Shown: positions 15,229 to 23,412, numbered from the stretch's first letter. The stretch: 64,000 bases of DNA from Streptosporangium lutulentum (GCF_030811455.1 NZ_JAUSQU010000001.1:2790001-2854000), one strand, 5' to 3'. A program made the numbers and translations. The notes: generated from the letters alone by a model not told the origin.

Positions 15229-15246
15229 GATCTTCACTTGAAGATC
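15229..15246. promoter_or_regulatory. Dyad in the leader of the excisionase-type gene
   Basis: GATCTTCA and TGAAGATC flank a 2-bp centre, between the promoter and the start codon at 15206. It is a plausible operator for autoregulation. Confidence 0.5.
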
Positions 15247-15264
15247 AACGCGACTTCAAGGACG

Positions 15265-15292
15265 ACGTTACACGGTTGTTCGCGAAACTCAA
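15265..15292 (-). promoter_or_regulatory. Leftward promoter
   Basis: On the minus strand TTGAGT (15287-15292) and TAACGT (15265-15270) are separated by 16 bp. The TTCGCGAA site at 15279-15286 lies in the spacer, so binding there would block RNA polymerase. Confidence 0.6.
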
Positions 15293-15374
15293 GTCGTTTC
15301 GCGAAATTTCGCGAATCTTCGGACAATTACGTTCAGTAACCATCATTTCGCGAAAAGCGTGCCGTTTCGCGCAC
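15279..15374. promoter_or_regulatory. Operator array of TTTCGCGAAA-type palindromes
   Basis: Sites are at 15279-15286 (TTCGCGAA), 15297-15306 (TTTCGCGAAA), 15307-15316 (TTTCGCGAAT), 15346-15355 (TTTCGCGAAA) and a half site 15365-15374. They fill the gap between the divergent excisionase-type and repressor-like genes, as in a lysis/lysogeny or copy-control switch. Confidence 0.7.
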
Positions 15375-15443
15375 CAACTGGTACCGTTGCGCCGTGCCGC
15401 AAAAACCGAAGATCCCGACAAGAACCGAAGGAAGTAGGTTGCC

Positions 15444-15938
15444 GTGCTGCCCTCGCCGCAAGACGACACCGCCCTACCGCCCGACGCCGCCCTTATCCAG
15501 CGACGACGCACCCAGCGGGGACTCGAAGGGCCTCTAACCGTCACCCGATGTGCTGAGATGCTCGCCACCTACACCACGAAGCCGTTCACCGACCGCACCT
15601 GGGCCAACTACGAGCAAGGCAAGAGACCCATCCCCGACCGAGAGTTCGTCCTCATGGGCCTCGTCGTCGGCGCGACCCCGGAAGACGCGGAAGCAGTCGG
15701 CCGGGCCGAGGCCGGCAAACTCCTGCGACAAGAGATCGAACGCCGCCGCGCGCCTATCGTGAGCGGCGTACCCAAGGAAACGATCGAGCGGCTGGAACGG
15801 GCGGTCCAAGAGATCAACGCTCTGCCCTTCAGCGAAAAGCAGCGGAACGCGATGGTCGAGGTGCTCATGCGGAAGGTGAACCTCATGCTTGACCTCGACC
15901 GTCAACAGGTGGACATCATGCGAGACGGAACGCCGTGA
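15444..15938 (+). CDS. XRE-type repressor-like protein
   Basis: In this 164-residue protein, residues about 16-85 resemble a Cro/CI-type HTH (RRRTQRGL ... LTVTRCAEMLATYT ... FTDRTWANYEQGKRPIPD) and end in the GATPEDA helix usual after XRE folds. The C-terminal half is helical and could dimerise. It is transcribed away from the leftward block across an array of TTTCGCGAAA sites, the expected layout for an immunity repressor. GTG start at 15444. Confidence 0.65.
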   Translation: MLPSPQDDTALPPDAALIQRRRTQRGLEGPLTVTRCAEMLATYTTKPFTDRTWANYEQGKRPIPDREFVLMGLVVGATPEDAEAVGRAEAGKLLRQEIERRRAPIVSGVPKETIERLERAVQEINALPFSEKQRNAMVEVLMRKVNLMLDLDRQQVDIMRDGTP

Positions 15939-15974
15939 CATTGCGGACACAGGATTCCGTGACATTACGGACAC
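15933..15974. repeat. Direct repeat pair CCGTGACATT(G/A)CGGACAC
   Basis: Two 18-bp copies (15933-15950 and 15957-15974), 17/18 identical with 24-bp spacing, overlap the repressor stop codon. Each contains TCCGT-N6-ACGGA-like symmetry, so they may be operator half-turn repeats. Confidence 0.7.
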
Positions 15975-16251
15975 CATAAATTAGGCAAACTCCAAGGGAT
16001 CGCCGGTCAACCAAACCCGTGTGTCTCGCGTCATGGCGCCGATATCAGGGCTTTTGTGTGCGCTTGCCGAAGGCGTGCGCTCACATGGCCAACATTAGCC
16101 ATGACAGGTTTTAGTCATGACATTTACTGGACGAACATGATTCGGACGCTTTACAACTAGTTGTCACGCAGTCCGTGACCATGGTCATGTCACGTCGGCG
16201 CACCCACGGGAAACGATTTCCCGACCACGACGATCTCCCTGGAGTACACGC
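15939..16251. promoter_or_regulatory. Palindrome-rich leader of the secreted-protein gene
   Basis: The 313-bp gap has no gene. It holds the second CCGTGACATT repeat, CATGGC/GCCATG arms near 16084-16103, ACAACTAGTTGT (16153-16164), TGACCATGGTCA (16176-16187) and GGGAAA/TTTCCC near 16208-16222. This density suggests binding sites for one or more regulators upstream of 16252. Confidence 0.5.
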
Positions 16252-16608
16252 ATGTCTAACCTCGGCCGCCTCCGTCTGCCCGCCGCCGCCCTGGCCCTGG
16301 CGATAATCCTGTCCGGAGCCACCGCGGCCTACGCCGACGAATCGACCGCCACCCCGATCCCCACCCCCACCATCGCCCCGACCCCCACCCCCACGCCGAC
16401 CGACCCTGGCGTCACCAAGACCGTGACCACCTCCACCCAGACCGTCACCAACCCTGACGGCAGCAAGGTGATCACGAAGACCCACATCACCACCGTCGTC
16501 ACCGTCACCACCATCCCGGCGACGGAACCCACGCCCACGGCCACGCCGGGCACCTTCCCGCCCGTGAGCCCGCCCGTGAATGGCACCAACACCACGGGCG
16601 GCATGTAA
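16252..16608 (+). CDS. Secreted Thr/Pro-rich protein
   Basis: The 118-residue protein has a signal peptide (basic MSNLGRLRLP then an Ala/Leu core, cleavage near ATAAYA-DE). A mature part is dominated by Thr and Pro (PTPTPTPTD, TPTATPG) and has no membrane anchor. Such regions are often O-mannosylated in actinobacteria (family knowledge). ATG at 16252 with GGAG at 7 nt. It lies between two regulators, in the operon probably active in the integrated state. Confidence 0.7.
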   Translation: MSNLGRLRLPAAALALAIILSGATAAYADESTATPIPTPTIAPTPTPTPTDPGVTKTVTTSTQTVTNPDGSKVITKTHITTVVTVTTIPATEPTPTATPGTFPPVSPPVNGTNTTGGM

Positions 16609-16691
16609 CACCCTCTACACCAACCAACCCAGCCGAGGCGGTTCCATAGGGATCTCCTCAACCGGCACCACCCCCTCACAAGGATCTTTTC

Positions 16692-17621
16692 GTGCCCCTA
16701 CAGGGAGACAGCCGTGAGCTGCACCTTTATGAATACCTAATCGACAACGGACCCACCTCTGCGGAAGACCTACAAGGCGTCGTGGAGGACCCAGAGCAAA
16801 CTCTGGACTGGCTACGGGAGAACGGGTTCATCGTCGGTGACCCACCCCGCGCCCGGCGCCCACGTCACGCGCTGAGCGAGGCCCTGGCGGAGGCGGCCGA
16901 CACCCTGGAACGCCTGACGCATCTCATGCAGAACCTGGACCAGCGCTACGAGTCCAGCGAGCACTACAGGAGCATGGGCGAAACCGTGTCCATCCTGACC
17001 AGCCGAGAGGAGGTCACGGACACTTTCGACTACCTGCAGGGCACCGTCAGGCATGAGTGGATGCAGCTCATCACTGGACCGTTCCTCCCTCTCGCTGGAC
17101 CCCTCCCTCCCGAGCAGAGCACCGTCCCCATCGGCGACCTCAACTGCCGGCGGCGAGTGGTCTACGAGAAGGAGGTCATGTCGAGCCCCTCCGTCATGGA
17201 GGGCCTGCGCAACACGATGCGGTGGGGAGGGGCACAGATCCGGTTCACTCCTCACCGGCTGCCGACGAAACTGCTCGTCGCGGATGATGTCGCGCTGACG
17301 CCGCTGGAGGAGCGGGGCGGCCTGCCCATGATGATGATCAAAGCTCCTCCGCTCGTCGCAGGCCAGATCGCCCGCTTCGAGGAGGAATGGGAGCGGGCGA
17401 TCCCGTACAACGCCGACATCGTCCGCGCACCTCAGGAGCTGGGCGTGCAGGACCGGCGGATCCTGCAGCAGGTCGTCGCTGGCGAAACCGACAATGCGAT
17501 CGCCCGCCTGTGTGAGTGCTCCCCGCGGACCGTGGGCCGGTCCATTGCGCGGATGCGCGAGTTGGCAGGTGTCGGCACTCGGGGACAGCTCATTCATTTC
17601 GCGACGAAGAACTGGTTATAG
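16692..17621 (+). CDS. TrmB/LuxR-type transcriptional regulator
   Basis: The 309-residue protein has an N-terminal winged helix (LHLYEYLIDNG ... TLDWLRENGFI, residues 10-48), a helical linker (60-85) and a sensor-like middle. The C-terminal LuxR-type HTH reads DRRILQQVVAGETDNAIARL then SPRTVGRSIARM (about 255-290). GTG start at 16692 after AAGGA. A regulator of the adjacent secreted and membrane genes is plausible. Confidence 0.75.
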   Translation: MPLQGDSRELHLYEYLIDNGPTSAEDLQGVVEDPEQTLDWLRENGFIVGDPPRARRPRHALSEALAEAADTLERLTHLMQNLDQRYESSEHYRSMGETVSILTSREEVTDTFDYLQGTVRHEWMQLITGPFLPLAGPLPPEQSTVPIGDLNCRRRVVYEKEVMSSPSVMEGLRNTMRWGGAQIRFTPHRLPTKLLVADDVALTPLEERGGLPMMMIKAPPLVAGQIARFEEEWERAIPYNADIVRAPQELGVQDRRILQQVVAGETDNAIARLCECSPRTVGRSIARMRELAGVGTRGQLIHFATKNWL

Positions 17622-17655
17622 CCGTGATTACCGTGTCCGTTACTGGGGGATTCCT

Positions 17656-17937
17656 ATGCTTCGCGCCGACCGCGCTTTTCTGACGTCCGTGTCCATCGCT
17701 GGGTTCTGCTGGATCGCGGCGGGGGTCGCCACCGGATGGGTCACCCTCAGCCTGGAACAGACCACGTATCCCGTGATCTACCTGCTGTGGCTGCACAGCA
17801 TCGCGATCGTGGCGACCATCAACGCCGTGGCGTTGGCCGCGCTGAGGGCCTTTCAGCGTCAGCTCCGTGAGCCCGATCAGGCGTACGCGCTCGGCCTGGA
17901 GCACGGCGTCGAGCTGGCCGGCTCGATAAACCGCTAG
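17656..17937 (+). CDS. Two-helix membrane protein
   Basis: The 93-residue protein has two hydrophobic helices (about residues 9-32 and 42-66) and a hydrophilic tail. ATG at 17656 follows GGGGGA at 5 nt. Last gene of the rightward operon, ended by a strong terminator. Confidence 0.6.
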   Translation: MLRADRAFLTSVSIAGFCWIAAGVATGWVTLSLEQTTYPVIYLLWLHSIAIVATINAVALAALRAFQRQLREPDQAYALGLEHGVELAGSINR

Positions 17938-17977
17938 GTGCATCACCGCGCGGCACACGAAAATCGGTGAAAAGCAG

Positions 17978-18004
17978 GAAGCCCCGGCCGGTGGCCGGGG
18001 CTTC
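17978..18004. terminator. Bidirectional intrinsic terminator between convergent operons
   Basis: GAAGCCCCGGCC and GGCCGGGGCTTC are perfect 12-bp arms with a 3-nt loop, followed by a T-containing run on the + strand. It separates the rightward operon from the leftward gene ending at 18029. Confidence 0.85.
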
Positions 18005-18028
18005 ATTGTTGCGTCTGGGGGTGGGCCT

Positions 18029-18349
18029 CTACTGCGCCTGCTTCGCCAGCGTCTCGTCGATCAGCTTGCAGACGGCGTGGAGGGTGAGGCCTTCTCCTGC
18101 CGGGTCGGCTCCTTGGGTGATCTTCACCATTTGGCGGCGCGTGACCAGGGACTTCTGGTCGCTGCCGGGCACCCCTTCGGGTGGGCCGGATGCGGCGACG
18201 AGGGCTTCGTGGAAGACCCTGGTGGGTTCCGTGATGGCCTCGTAGTAGGCGCGGGCCGCCTCCTCGAAGGCCTTCTCCGCGGCGGCTCTTTGCTCGGCAG
18301 GGGGGAGCCGCCCGGGGTTCGGCTTCTTCGGTTCCGTCATGAACATCAT
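18029..18349 (-). CDS. Hypothetical helical protein
   Basis: The 106-residue, Ala/Glu-rich helical protein is not recognised. The ATG at 18349 overlaps the upstream gene's stop; GAGG is 9 nt upstream. Confidence 0.55.
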   Translation of the reverse strand: MMFMTEPKKPNPGRLPPAEQRAAAEKAFEEAARAYYEAITEPTRVFHEALVAASGPPEGVPGSDQKSLVTRRQMVKITQGADPAGEGLTLHAVCKLIDETLAKQAQ

Positions 18350-19083
18350 GATGCCATACCTCGTTTTGTTTTCGCTTCGACCTTTCGCGTTTTGCGTCGT
18401 TTGTCCGCCTTCACCAGGGCGGCTACATGATCCTCATACGCCTCATACGTCCACAGGCCGCCACAGCCGCCGACCTCCTCACGGCCGTCACACTCGATGT
18501 ACCGCTCTCCCGAGACCCGGATCAGGGTCCGCATGTCGCAGTACGGGCACGGCCCGACGAGCTCCTGAACATGCACCGCCCACGGAGCAAGCGAGTGCGC
18601 CCACCTCCGCAACGCGCCAATCTCACCAAGCATGTCGTCAATCCATGGCCTCGAGGTGGCCCAGTCGACATGGAGCAGCAGCCAGTGAGCGAGCTCGGCG
18701 ACGTCGGATCGCTCCGGGTAGACCAATCCGCGGTGCTCGGAGATGAGCCACGCCCAGTTCTTGAGCGTCGACGGGATGGACGGCGGCCCGATCTGGTCGT
18801 CGTCGTCGCCGTGGATCGGCGCCGCCCCGTCATGCAGCATCGCCAGCACGTCCAGCCGGGTCGGCGTGCCGGCCTCCCGGGATCCGGACACCTTTTCGCC
18901 GCCACCCTGGCCCGGGGCCTTGTGCTGTTCGAGCCACCGCATGAGCAGCGGAGTGATGCTCAGGTCGCGCTGCAGTCTGGTCACGCAGCCCTTGCAGATG
19001 AGTCGGCCGTCGTCTGCTTGGCGGGGTTCACCGCCGCCGCCGCAGCGGGGGCCGATACACAGCGGGTTCGAGTTCTCGGGCAA
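18346..19083 (-). CDS. Zinc-finger hypothetical protein
   Basis: In this 245-residue protein an N-terminal knuckle (C-x4-C then CKGC) and a C-terminal ribbon (CPYCDMRTLIRV ... YIECDG ... CGG) flank a helical Trp-rich core. The start is taken as TTG at 19083 because AAGGA lies 5 nt before it; the ATG at 19107 has no ribosome binding site. The GACGCTAGCTGTA hairpin lies upstream. Confidence 0.55.
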   Translation of the reverse strand: MPENSNPLCIGPRCGGGGEPRQADDGRLICKGCVTRLQRDLSITPLLMRWLEQHKAPGQGGGEKVSGSREAGTPTRLDVLAMLHDGAAPIHGDDDDQIGPPSIPSTLKNWAWLISEHRGLVYPERSDVAELAHWLLLHVDWATSRPWIDDMLGEIGALRRWAHSLAPWAVHVQELVGPCPYCDMRTLIRVSGERYIECDGREEVGGCGGLWTYEAYEDHVAALVKADKRRKTRKVEAKTKRGMAS

Positions 19084-19114
19084 CGCCGTCCTTCCCGGTC
19101 GGAGCATGAGGGGA

Positions 19115-19150
19115 GACGCTAGCTGTACCGCGAGCGATACAGCTAGCGTC
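19115..19150 (-). promoter_or_regulatory. GCTAGC leader hairpin
   Basis: GACGCTAGCTGTA and TACAGCTAGCGTC are perfect 13-bp arms with a 10-nt loop. The hairpin sits between the stop at 19157 and the start at 19083. Confidence 0.7.
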
Positions 19151-19156
19151 AACCGC

Positions 19157-19540
19157 CTACGGTACGTCCTCCCTGGTCGCGACCCCGTTTGCCGCAGCCA
19201 TCGCCTCGTACGACGGGTACAGCTCCGGCCAGTTGCCGCCCGGCTGCAGCGCGGACGCCGGGATACGACCATCGGACAGGGCGAGCCGCACGCCCAGGTG
19301 CTCGAACCCTTCGACGGCGAGCCACCCGGCGCACGCCAGGTCCTCTCCCGTCTTCGGGTCACCGACATGGCACCCGAACATCGGGGTGCCGGGCAGCGGC
19401 GGGATACCGGCCGCGTTCGGCCGGCACGTGGCGCGCAGCTCCTCGTATCTCTCGGCGGGGAACTTCCCTGGCTCGGCCGTCACCTGCCACGGGCACGGCC
19501 CGCAGGGGAACGTCCGGTGCGGCATTTCGTCGGTGCTCAC
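19157..19540 (-). CDS. DUF6283-like small protein
   Basis: The 127-residue protein has the pattern PCGPCPW, FPAERYEELR, FGCH, then CAGWLAV-x-GF and VRLAL, which fits the actinobacterial DUF6283 family as I remember it. Conserved Cys and His suggest metal binding. GTG start at 19540 after AGGAG at 7 nt. Function unknown. Confidence 0.6.
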   Translation of the reverse strand: MSTDEMPHRTFPCGPCPWQVTAEPGKFPAERYEELRATCRPNAAGIPPLPGTPMFGCHVGDPKTGEDLACAGWLAVEGFEHLGVRLALSDGRIPASALQPGGNWPELYPSYEAMAAANGVATREDVP

Positions 19541-19550
19541 TGTCGTGCTC

Positions 19551-19721
19551 CTAGTAGATGGAGATGAGGTAGTTGCGGCGGATGCGTTCGATGTCGTCGG
19601 CGTGCCGCTTCCTGTAGTGCTGCTCCATGCCGTTGTGCGGCCCTTCCGGGGTGATGCCGCGTTCGACGTGGCCGCAGTGGAAGAAGCAGTGCACGGCGAT
19701 CACCTGGAACAGGCCGCTCAC
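19551..19721 (-). CDS. C2H2 zinc-finger miniprotein
   Basis: The 56-residue protein contains CFFHCGH followed by MEQHYRKRH, the C2H2 spacing of a single classical zinc finger, and ends NYLISIY. GTG start at 19721 overlaps the upstream stop; GAGGA is 6 nt before it. Such fingers are rare in bacteria but do occur in mobile elements. Confidence 0.55.
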   Translation of the reverse strand: MSGLFQVIAVHCFFHCGHVERGITPEGPHNGMEQHYRKRHADDIERIRRNYLISIY

Positions 19722-19909
19722 TCTTCGTCCTCTCGCATGACCTGGATGAGACCGGCGACCTCTTCGCACTGGCGCTCCAGGGTGCGGCGCTCGCTGGGCG
19801 TCATCCCCTGCAGGAGCGCGCGGGCGTGCTCCGCGTCCTGGTTGCCGATGGCCATCAGGATCTCCGACTCGACGAACGGCGTGCCGTACCGCACCTGCTT
19901 GTCGCTCAT
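19718..19909 (-). CDS. Hypothetical small helical protein
   Basis: The 63-residue acidic helical protein ends in MREDEE and is not recognised. ATG at 19909 with AAGG upstream; overlaps neighbouring genes at both ends. Confidence 0.5.
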   Translation of the reverse strand: MSDKQVRYGTPFVESEILMAIGNQDAEHARALLQGMTPSERRTLERQCEEVAGLIQVMREDEE

Positions 19910-20241
19910 ACCGTGGCCTTCTTCCTCGTGTAGGCCAGGCACGTGCCCTTCGAGCACTTGGGCCAAGGTTCCTTCCCGACAGCCTTACGGAGAGCAGGAG
20001 CGATCGGCTTGAGGTACCAGCTCATCGCCTCCAGGAGCACCATCAGCGGCACACCGACCGGCCCGAAAGGCTCCCAGCCGTCGACCTCGACCATGACGCG
20101 CTTACGTTCGTCGCGGCACGCGTCGCATAGCTCCAGCGGGTCGCAGGTCGTTATCAGCGACCACCGCTTGAGAATGCGGGGGGCGCGGTAGGCGGTACCC
20201 GCCGCGTACACCAGGAAGATGACATCCCACTCAGTGATCAT
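19906..20241 (-). CDS. Membrane-associated Cys protein
   Basis: The 111-residue protein has an amphipathic N-terminus (WDVIFLVYAAGTAY), CDPLELCDAC, a hydrophobic segment (VPLMVLLEAM) and a terminal KCSKGTC. These Cys could hold metal. ATG at 20241 with AAAGG at 7 nt. Not recognised. Confidence 0.5.
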   Translation of the reverse strand: MITEWDVIFLVYAAGTAYRAPRILKRWSLITTCDPLELCDACRDERKRVMVEVDGWEPFGPVGVPLMVLLEAMSWYLKPIAPALRKAVGKEPWPKCSKGTCLAYTRKKATV

Positions 20242-20753
20242 CGCGTTGCCTTTCTCGTGCCGGGCCGCTTCACCACGGCGACAGAGAGCCGCTCCACGGT
20301 GAACACCGCCCAGAAGCCCCCATCCAGGTCCGCGGTCAGGTCCACCTCGTAGACCGCACGACAGAACGGGCACACCGCCCGCGTGTTGGTGTCCGTGAAC
20401 TCCCACGTCTCCGGTGCCACGTCCGGGTAAATCCAGACGTTCCGGTCGCAGCACGGTGCCTTGCTGACGAGCGCACCGCTGCCCCGAGGGGCCGGTTCGG
20501 TCCACCGCTGAACACGCAGACCCACCTGCAGCCCGCCCGGGGGAAGCGGGTGGCCCGCCAGGACCATCGGCGGCACGGCCGGCGCGGGGTCGGCGTCCTT
20601 CCTGCGGCGCCGCTCCACCACGTCGTAGCCAGCACGGTCGAGCGCGGCCACCAGTTTGTCGGCCATGGTCAGCCGGTATTCGGTGCTGGTGGCGTGAGCG
20701 ACGCCGGTATGGCGCAGCTCATCGGCCAGCACGGAGACCGCCCCGGTCAGCAT
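20238..20753 (-). CDS. Hypothetical protein with CPFC zinc motif
   Basis: In this 171-residue protein an N-terminal helical pair is followed by a beta-rich half with PCCDRN and CPFC, a probable zinc site. GGAGG stands 7 nt before the ATG at 20753. Start and end overlap the adjacent genes. Confidence 0.55.
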   Translation of the reverse strand: MLTGAVSVLADELRHTGVAHATSTEYRLTMADKLVAALDRAGYDVVERRRRKDADPAPAVPPMVLAGHPLPPGGLQVGLRVQRWTEPAPRGSGALVSKAPCCDRNVWIYPDVAPETWEFTDTNTRAVCPFCRAVYEVDLTADLDGGFWAVFTVERLSVAVVKRPGTRKATR

Positions 20754-21178
20754 GGCTCGACCTCCGCCCATTCGATGTTGAAGCGGTCGACGAGCTTCTG
20801 GACGATGCCGAGAGCGACGCTCCGGTCCTCGGCCTCGTCGGCGTCCTCGATGTAGCTGTACTCCTGTCCGCCTTCGTTCTTGTCGAAGTCGTAATCGTCG
20901 GCGTATTCGACGGCGAACAGCTCCGGCCGGTAGGGCATGTGGTCCTGCCAGGTGCCTTCGTAGTGCTTGGCGTCCTTCTTGGCCTGGTCCAGGATCTCCT
21001 GGATCTTGACGCACGCCCGGTACAGGGTGAGGGGGTTCTCGTGCTCGCCATTGACGGTGGTGGCATCGACGTCTACCGTCTCGGCCAGCTCGGCGGGCTC
21101 GCCGGGCCGGACCAGCAGCAGCCCGACCACCTGGGCGATTTCGTCGCGGGTGATGTATCCGCTCGCGTCGCCGCTCAT
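20747..21178 (-). CDS. Acidic hypothetical protein
   Basis: The 143-residue protein is rich in Asp/Glu and Tyr in its second half (DDYDFDKNEGG, DADEAED), giving a DNA-mimic-like charge; that is only a suggestion. ATGA overlap with the next gene upstream. Confidence 0.5.
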   Translation of the reverse strand: MSGDASGYITRDEIAQVVGLLLVRPGEPAELAETVDVDATTVNGEHENPLTLYRACVKIQEILDQAKKDAKHYEGTWQDHMPYRPELFAVEYADDYDFDKNEGGQEYSYIEDADEAEDRSVALGIVQKLVDRFNIEWAEVEPC

Positions 21179-21486
21179 CCCTCATCACCTTCAAGGAGTC
21201 CGGCGTTCAACGCCGCCTCGGCGGCGAACTCGTTCTGCACGTTCGGGAACACGTTGGCGCAGATGTGCGCGTCGTAGCCTTCCAGGTGAGGCACGAGCGC
21301 GACCCATCCCTCATCGGTGAGCTGCACGCCGTGGAACTCGTCCAGGTAGCTGATGAACCAATCGCGGTCCAGGTAGTTGACGGCGACCTCGCCGACTTCA
21401 GCGAGGTCTAGCAAGGCCCCCGTCGCGTTCCCGTCGTAGTACTCGTCGATCAGCTTTCGCATGGCCGCATACTGTTCGGGGTTCAT
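21175..21486 (-). CDS. Acidic hypothetical protein
   Basis: The 103-residue protein is strongly acidic and not recognised. GGAGG lies 9 nt before the ATG at 21486. Coupled to the exonuclease gene by ATGA. Confidence 0.5.
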   Translation of the reverse strand: MNPEQYAAMRKLIDEYYDGNATGALLDLAEVGEVAVNYLDRDWFISYLDEFHGVQLTDEGWVALVPHLEGYDAHICANVFPNVQNEFAAEAALNAGLLEGDEG

Positions 21487-22160
21487 CGCTTGATACCTCC
21501 GGTGATGGCCTTGAAGACGTCCCGCACGAGGCGGGCGTCACCGAGCGCGGTGTGCCTGGTCGCCGGATCCTGGCTGACGCCGACGATCTCCCATGCCAGC
21601 GTCTTCGTGGCACCGGCAAGCCAGTCCTGCACGTACGGGGCGGTCTCAGGGCTGAACGCTTCGTCAACCTTGCCGTCCATCAGGGAAAGGCGGCCGTGGA
21701 CGTAGCCGGTGAGCATGACCCGGATGTCCTCCATCCGGTGCGATGCGGTGAGGATCTGCCCGTTCTCCCGCAGGAACTTCTCGATGAACCTCCGGTCGAA
21801 CGCCGGGTTGTTCGCGACGATGATTGCGCCGTCGAGCTGCTTGGCGAGTTCCAGGGCGATCTGCTCGGCGGAGTAGTTGCCGAGCAGATCGCCCTTCCTC
21901 CCGGTGATCGAGTCGGTGCAGGCGAGCTGGACGCCTTGACCGACCGGCTTGTCCAGGACGACGGCCCGTCCGTAGTAGCCGCCGATCCGGGTGGCGTTGG
22001 GGTCGGCGTAGCGCATGTCCGCCCGGACCTGCCACCACGACTCCTGGTCGCCATCTTCGGGCCGGGTGGTGTTGTAGACGCTTGTGGCGATCTCCCACAG
22101 GTCGCCCAGGTCGGGGTCCAGGTTGGTGGTCTCGGTGTCGAGGAAGACGTACTTGGTCAT
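21483..22160 (-). CDS. DnaQ-like 3'-5' exonuclease (DEDDh)
   Basis: The 225-residue protein has FLDTETTNL (Exo I, D and E), NNPAFDRRFIEKFL (Exo II) and HTALGDARL (Exo III, H and D), the complete DEDDh set. Such enzymes proofread or trim DNA or RNA 3' ends. It stands alone, without a polymerase in the window. ATG at 22160 with AAAGGA at 7 nt, after an ACCCAACCC-containing leader. Confidence 0.85.
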   Translation of the reverse strand: MTKYVFLDTETTNLDPDLGDLWEIATSVYNTTRPEDGDQESWWQVRADMRYADPNATRIGGYYGRAVVLDKPVGQGVQLACTDSITGRKGDLLGNYSAEQIALELAKQLDGAIIVANNPAFDRRFIEKFLRENGQILTASHRMEDIRVMLTGYVHGRLSLMDGKVDEAFSPETAPYVQDWLAGATKTLAWEIVGVSQDPATRHTALGDARLVRDVFKAITGGIKR

Positions 22161-22246
22161 GCGGGTGTCCTTTCGGCTTGGCCGGTAAGGGTTGGGTGTG
22201 CCTGGATGTTCCAGGACGGGGTGGCGGCCCACGTGGTGGCGCCGAT

Positions 22247-22714
22247 TTAGAAGAGAGAGGACTGGAGGGGCTTGGCCACCGGGGCGGTCTTCTCGCGGGC
22301 CATCCTCATGACGGCCATGCAGTGCCCGCCGCCGGGCGCGTAGCCAGGAACGTGACGGTTACCGCCAGGTGTCCGGTACTCCCGCACCGGACCCCCCCGG
22401 TCGAACCATCCCGGCGGGTACGCGACGCGGGCGGCTGCCTCCCACCTCGCGAGCGGCTTGCCCTCGTACGGCCGAGACTCCATCACGGGCATGTCCCGCC
22501 AACCGGGATAGGCGTGGTCGCACCCGTCCTCAGCGGAGTCGTTCTCTCGGGACCGCAGCGGCCCCACATCACCGCAGGCGCAGGAGTACCAGTACCGCAG
22601 GTGATAGTCCGGGTCCGCGACGGTCGGCTCGAACGGCTCGGGCCTGACAACCGTCCGATAGTGAACGGAGAACCGGCATTCGCCGGTCGGCGCCGTCTGC
22701 GGGTCGTCGTCCAT
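22247..22714 (-). CDS. DUF6349-like protein with C-terminal QxxLF
   Basis: The 155-residue protein has CACGD, DHAYPGWRDMPV, YPPGWFDRGGP and a GGGH segment. They match a conserved actinobacterial mobile-element family I tentatively name DUF6349. It ends in LQSSLF, a QxxLF sliding-clamp-type motif. A paralogue is at 26977-27549. Function unknown; clamp binding is inferred. Confidence 0.55.
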   Translation of the reverse strand: MDDDPQTAPTGECRFSVHYRTVVRPEPFEPTVADPDYHLRYWYSCACGDVGPLRSRENDSAEDGCDHAYPGWRDMPVMESRPYEGKPLARWEAAARVAYPPGWFDRGGPVREYRTPGGNRHVPGYAPGGGHCMAVMRMAREKTAPVAKPLQSSLF

Positions 22715-22752
22715 GGTGTCCTTCCTCAGAACAGGGCGAAAGGGTGAGGGGT

Positions 22753-22780
22753 GGTGGCCCGGCCGGGTTGCCGGGCCACC
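22753..22780 (-). terminator. Intergenic GC-rich hairpin
   Basis: GGTGGCCCGG and CCGGGCCACC pair perfectly around an 8-nt loop, between the stop at 22791 and the start at 22714. Confidence 0.6.
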
Positions 22781-22790
22781 AGGTCAGGGG

Positions 22791-22961
22791 TCAGTCAGGC
22801 AGTTCGATCAGCTCGCGGTACGCCTCCTGGGCCACCTCGATCTGCCGCTCGGACAGGAAGCTGAGCAGGTCACCGTGGTCGAGCTGATCGACGACTTCCG
22901 CCGCCGTCATCGCGAGGCACCGCAGCTTGTCCTCGTCGAACAGGTCGGTGATGCGGGCCAT
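22791..22961 (-). CDS. Small acidic hypothetical protein
   Basis: A 56-residue frame starts MARITDLFDEDKL and ends ELPD. It follows the TGATG-overlap pattern of neighbours and fills the space between two confirmed genes, ending just before a hairpin. Not recognised. Confidence 0.5.
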   Translation of the reverse strand: MARITDLFDEDKLRCLAMTAAEVVDQLDHGDLLSFLSERQIEVAQEAYRELIELPD

Positions 22962-23350
22962 CAGTCGCCAGCCTTTCCGCTAGCGTCAGCGGCCAGCGGG
23001 CCGGGCCAGGCCGGGCGGGCGAGGTCGGGGCGCAGCCGGCCGGGCAACGTCACCGGGGCGGGCTTCTCCTCCGACTCCGGGTCGACGGTGCTCCAGATGT
23101 CGATCGCGGTGGCCAGGGATTCCGCCCGCTCGGCGTTCGTGGCGAACAGCTCGGCCATGACCCGGTAGCCCTCGTTGGTCACCAACGGTGTTTCGGCGCC
23201 TGCGGCGTGCGCGGCCTGGTGCTCCTTGGAGGCTTTCGTCATGTACTCGGCGAAGCCACGCAGCGCGGCGATGATGTCGTAGCCGCGGCTGGCGAGTATC
23301 TGGTGAGCCCGCTGCATCCGCTGCAGCTCGGCATCGTCGACGTAAGGCAT
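22961..23350 (-). CDS. Hypothetical helical protein
   Basis: The 129-residue protein is mostly helical to residue 90, with a Pro/Gly tail; not recognised. ATG at 23350 with GAGG at 6 nt. Confidence 0.5.
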   Translation of the reverse strand: MPYVDDAELQRMQRAHQILASRGYDIIAALRGFAEYMTKASKEHQAAHAAGAETPLVTNEGYRVMAELFATNAERAESLATAIDIWSTVDPESEEKPAPVTLPGRLRPDLARPAWPGPLAADASGKAGD

Positions 23351-23377
23351 TTCTTGCCTCGTCCTTTCTGGGGTGAT

Positions 23378-23404
23378 GCGGCGGCCGTACGACACGGCCG
23401 CCGC
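23378..23404 (-). terminator. Intergenic GC-rich hairpin
   Basis: GCGGCGGCCGT and ACGGCCGCCGC form perfect 11-bp arms with a 5-nt loop, just after the stop of the gene at 23413-24108. Confidence 0.65.
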
Positions 23405-23412
23405 GAGGGTGG

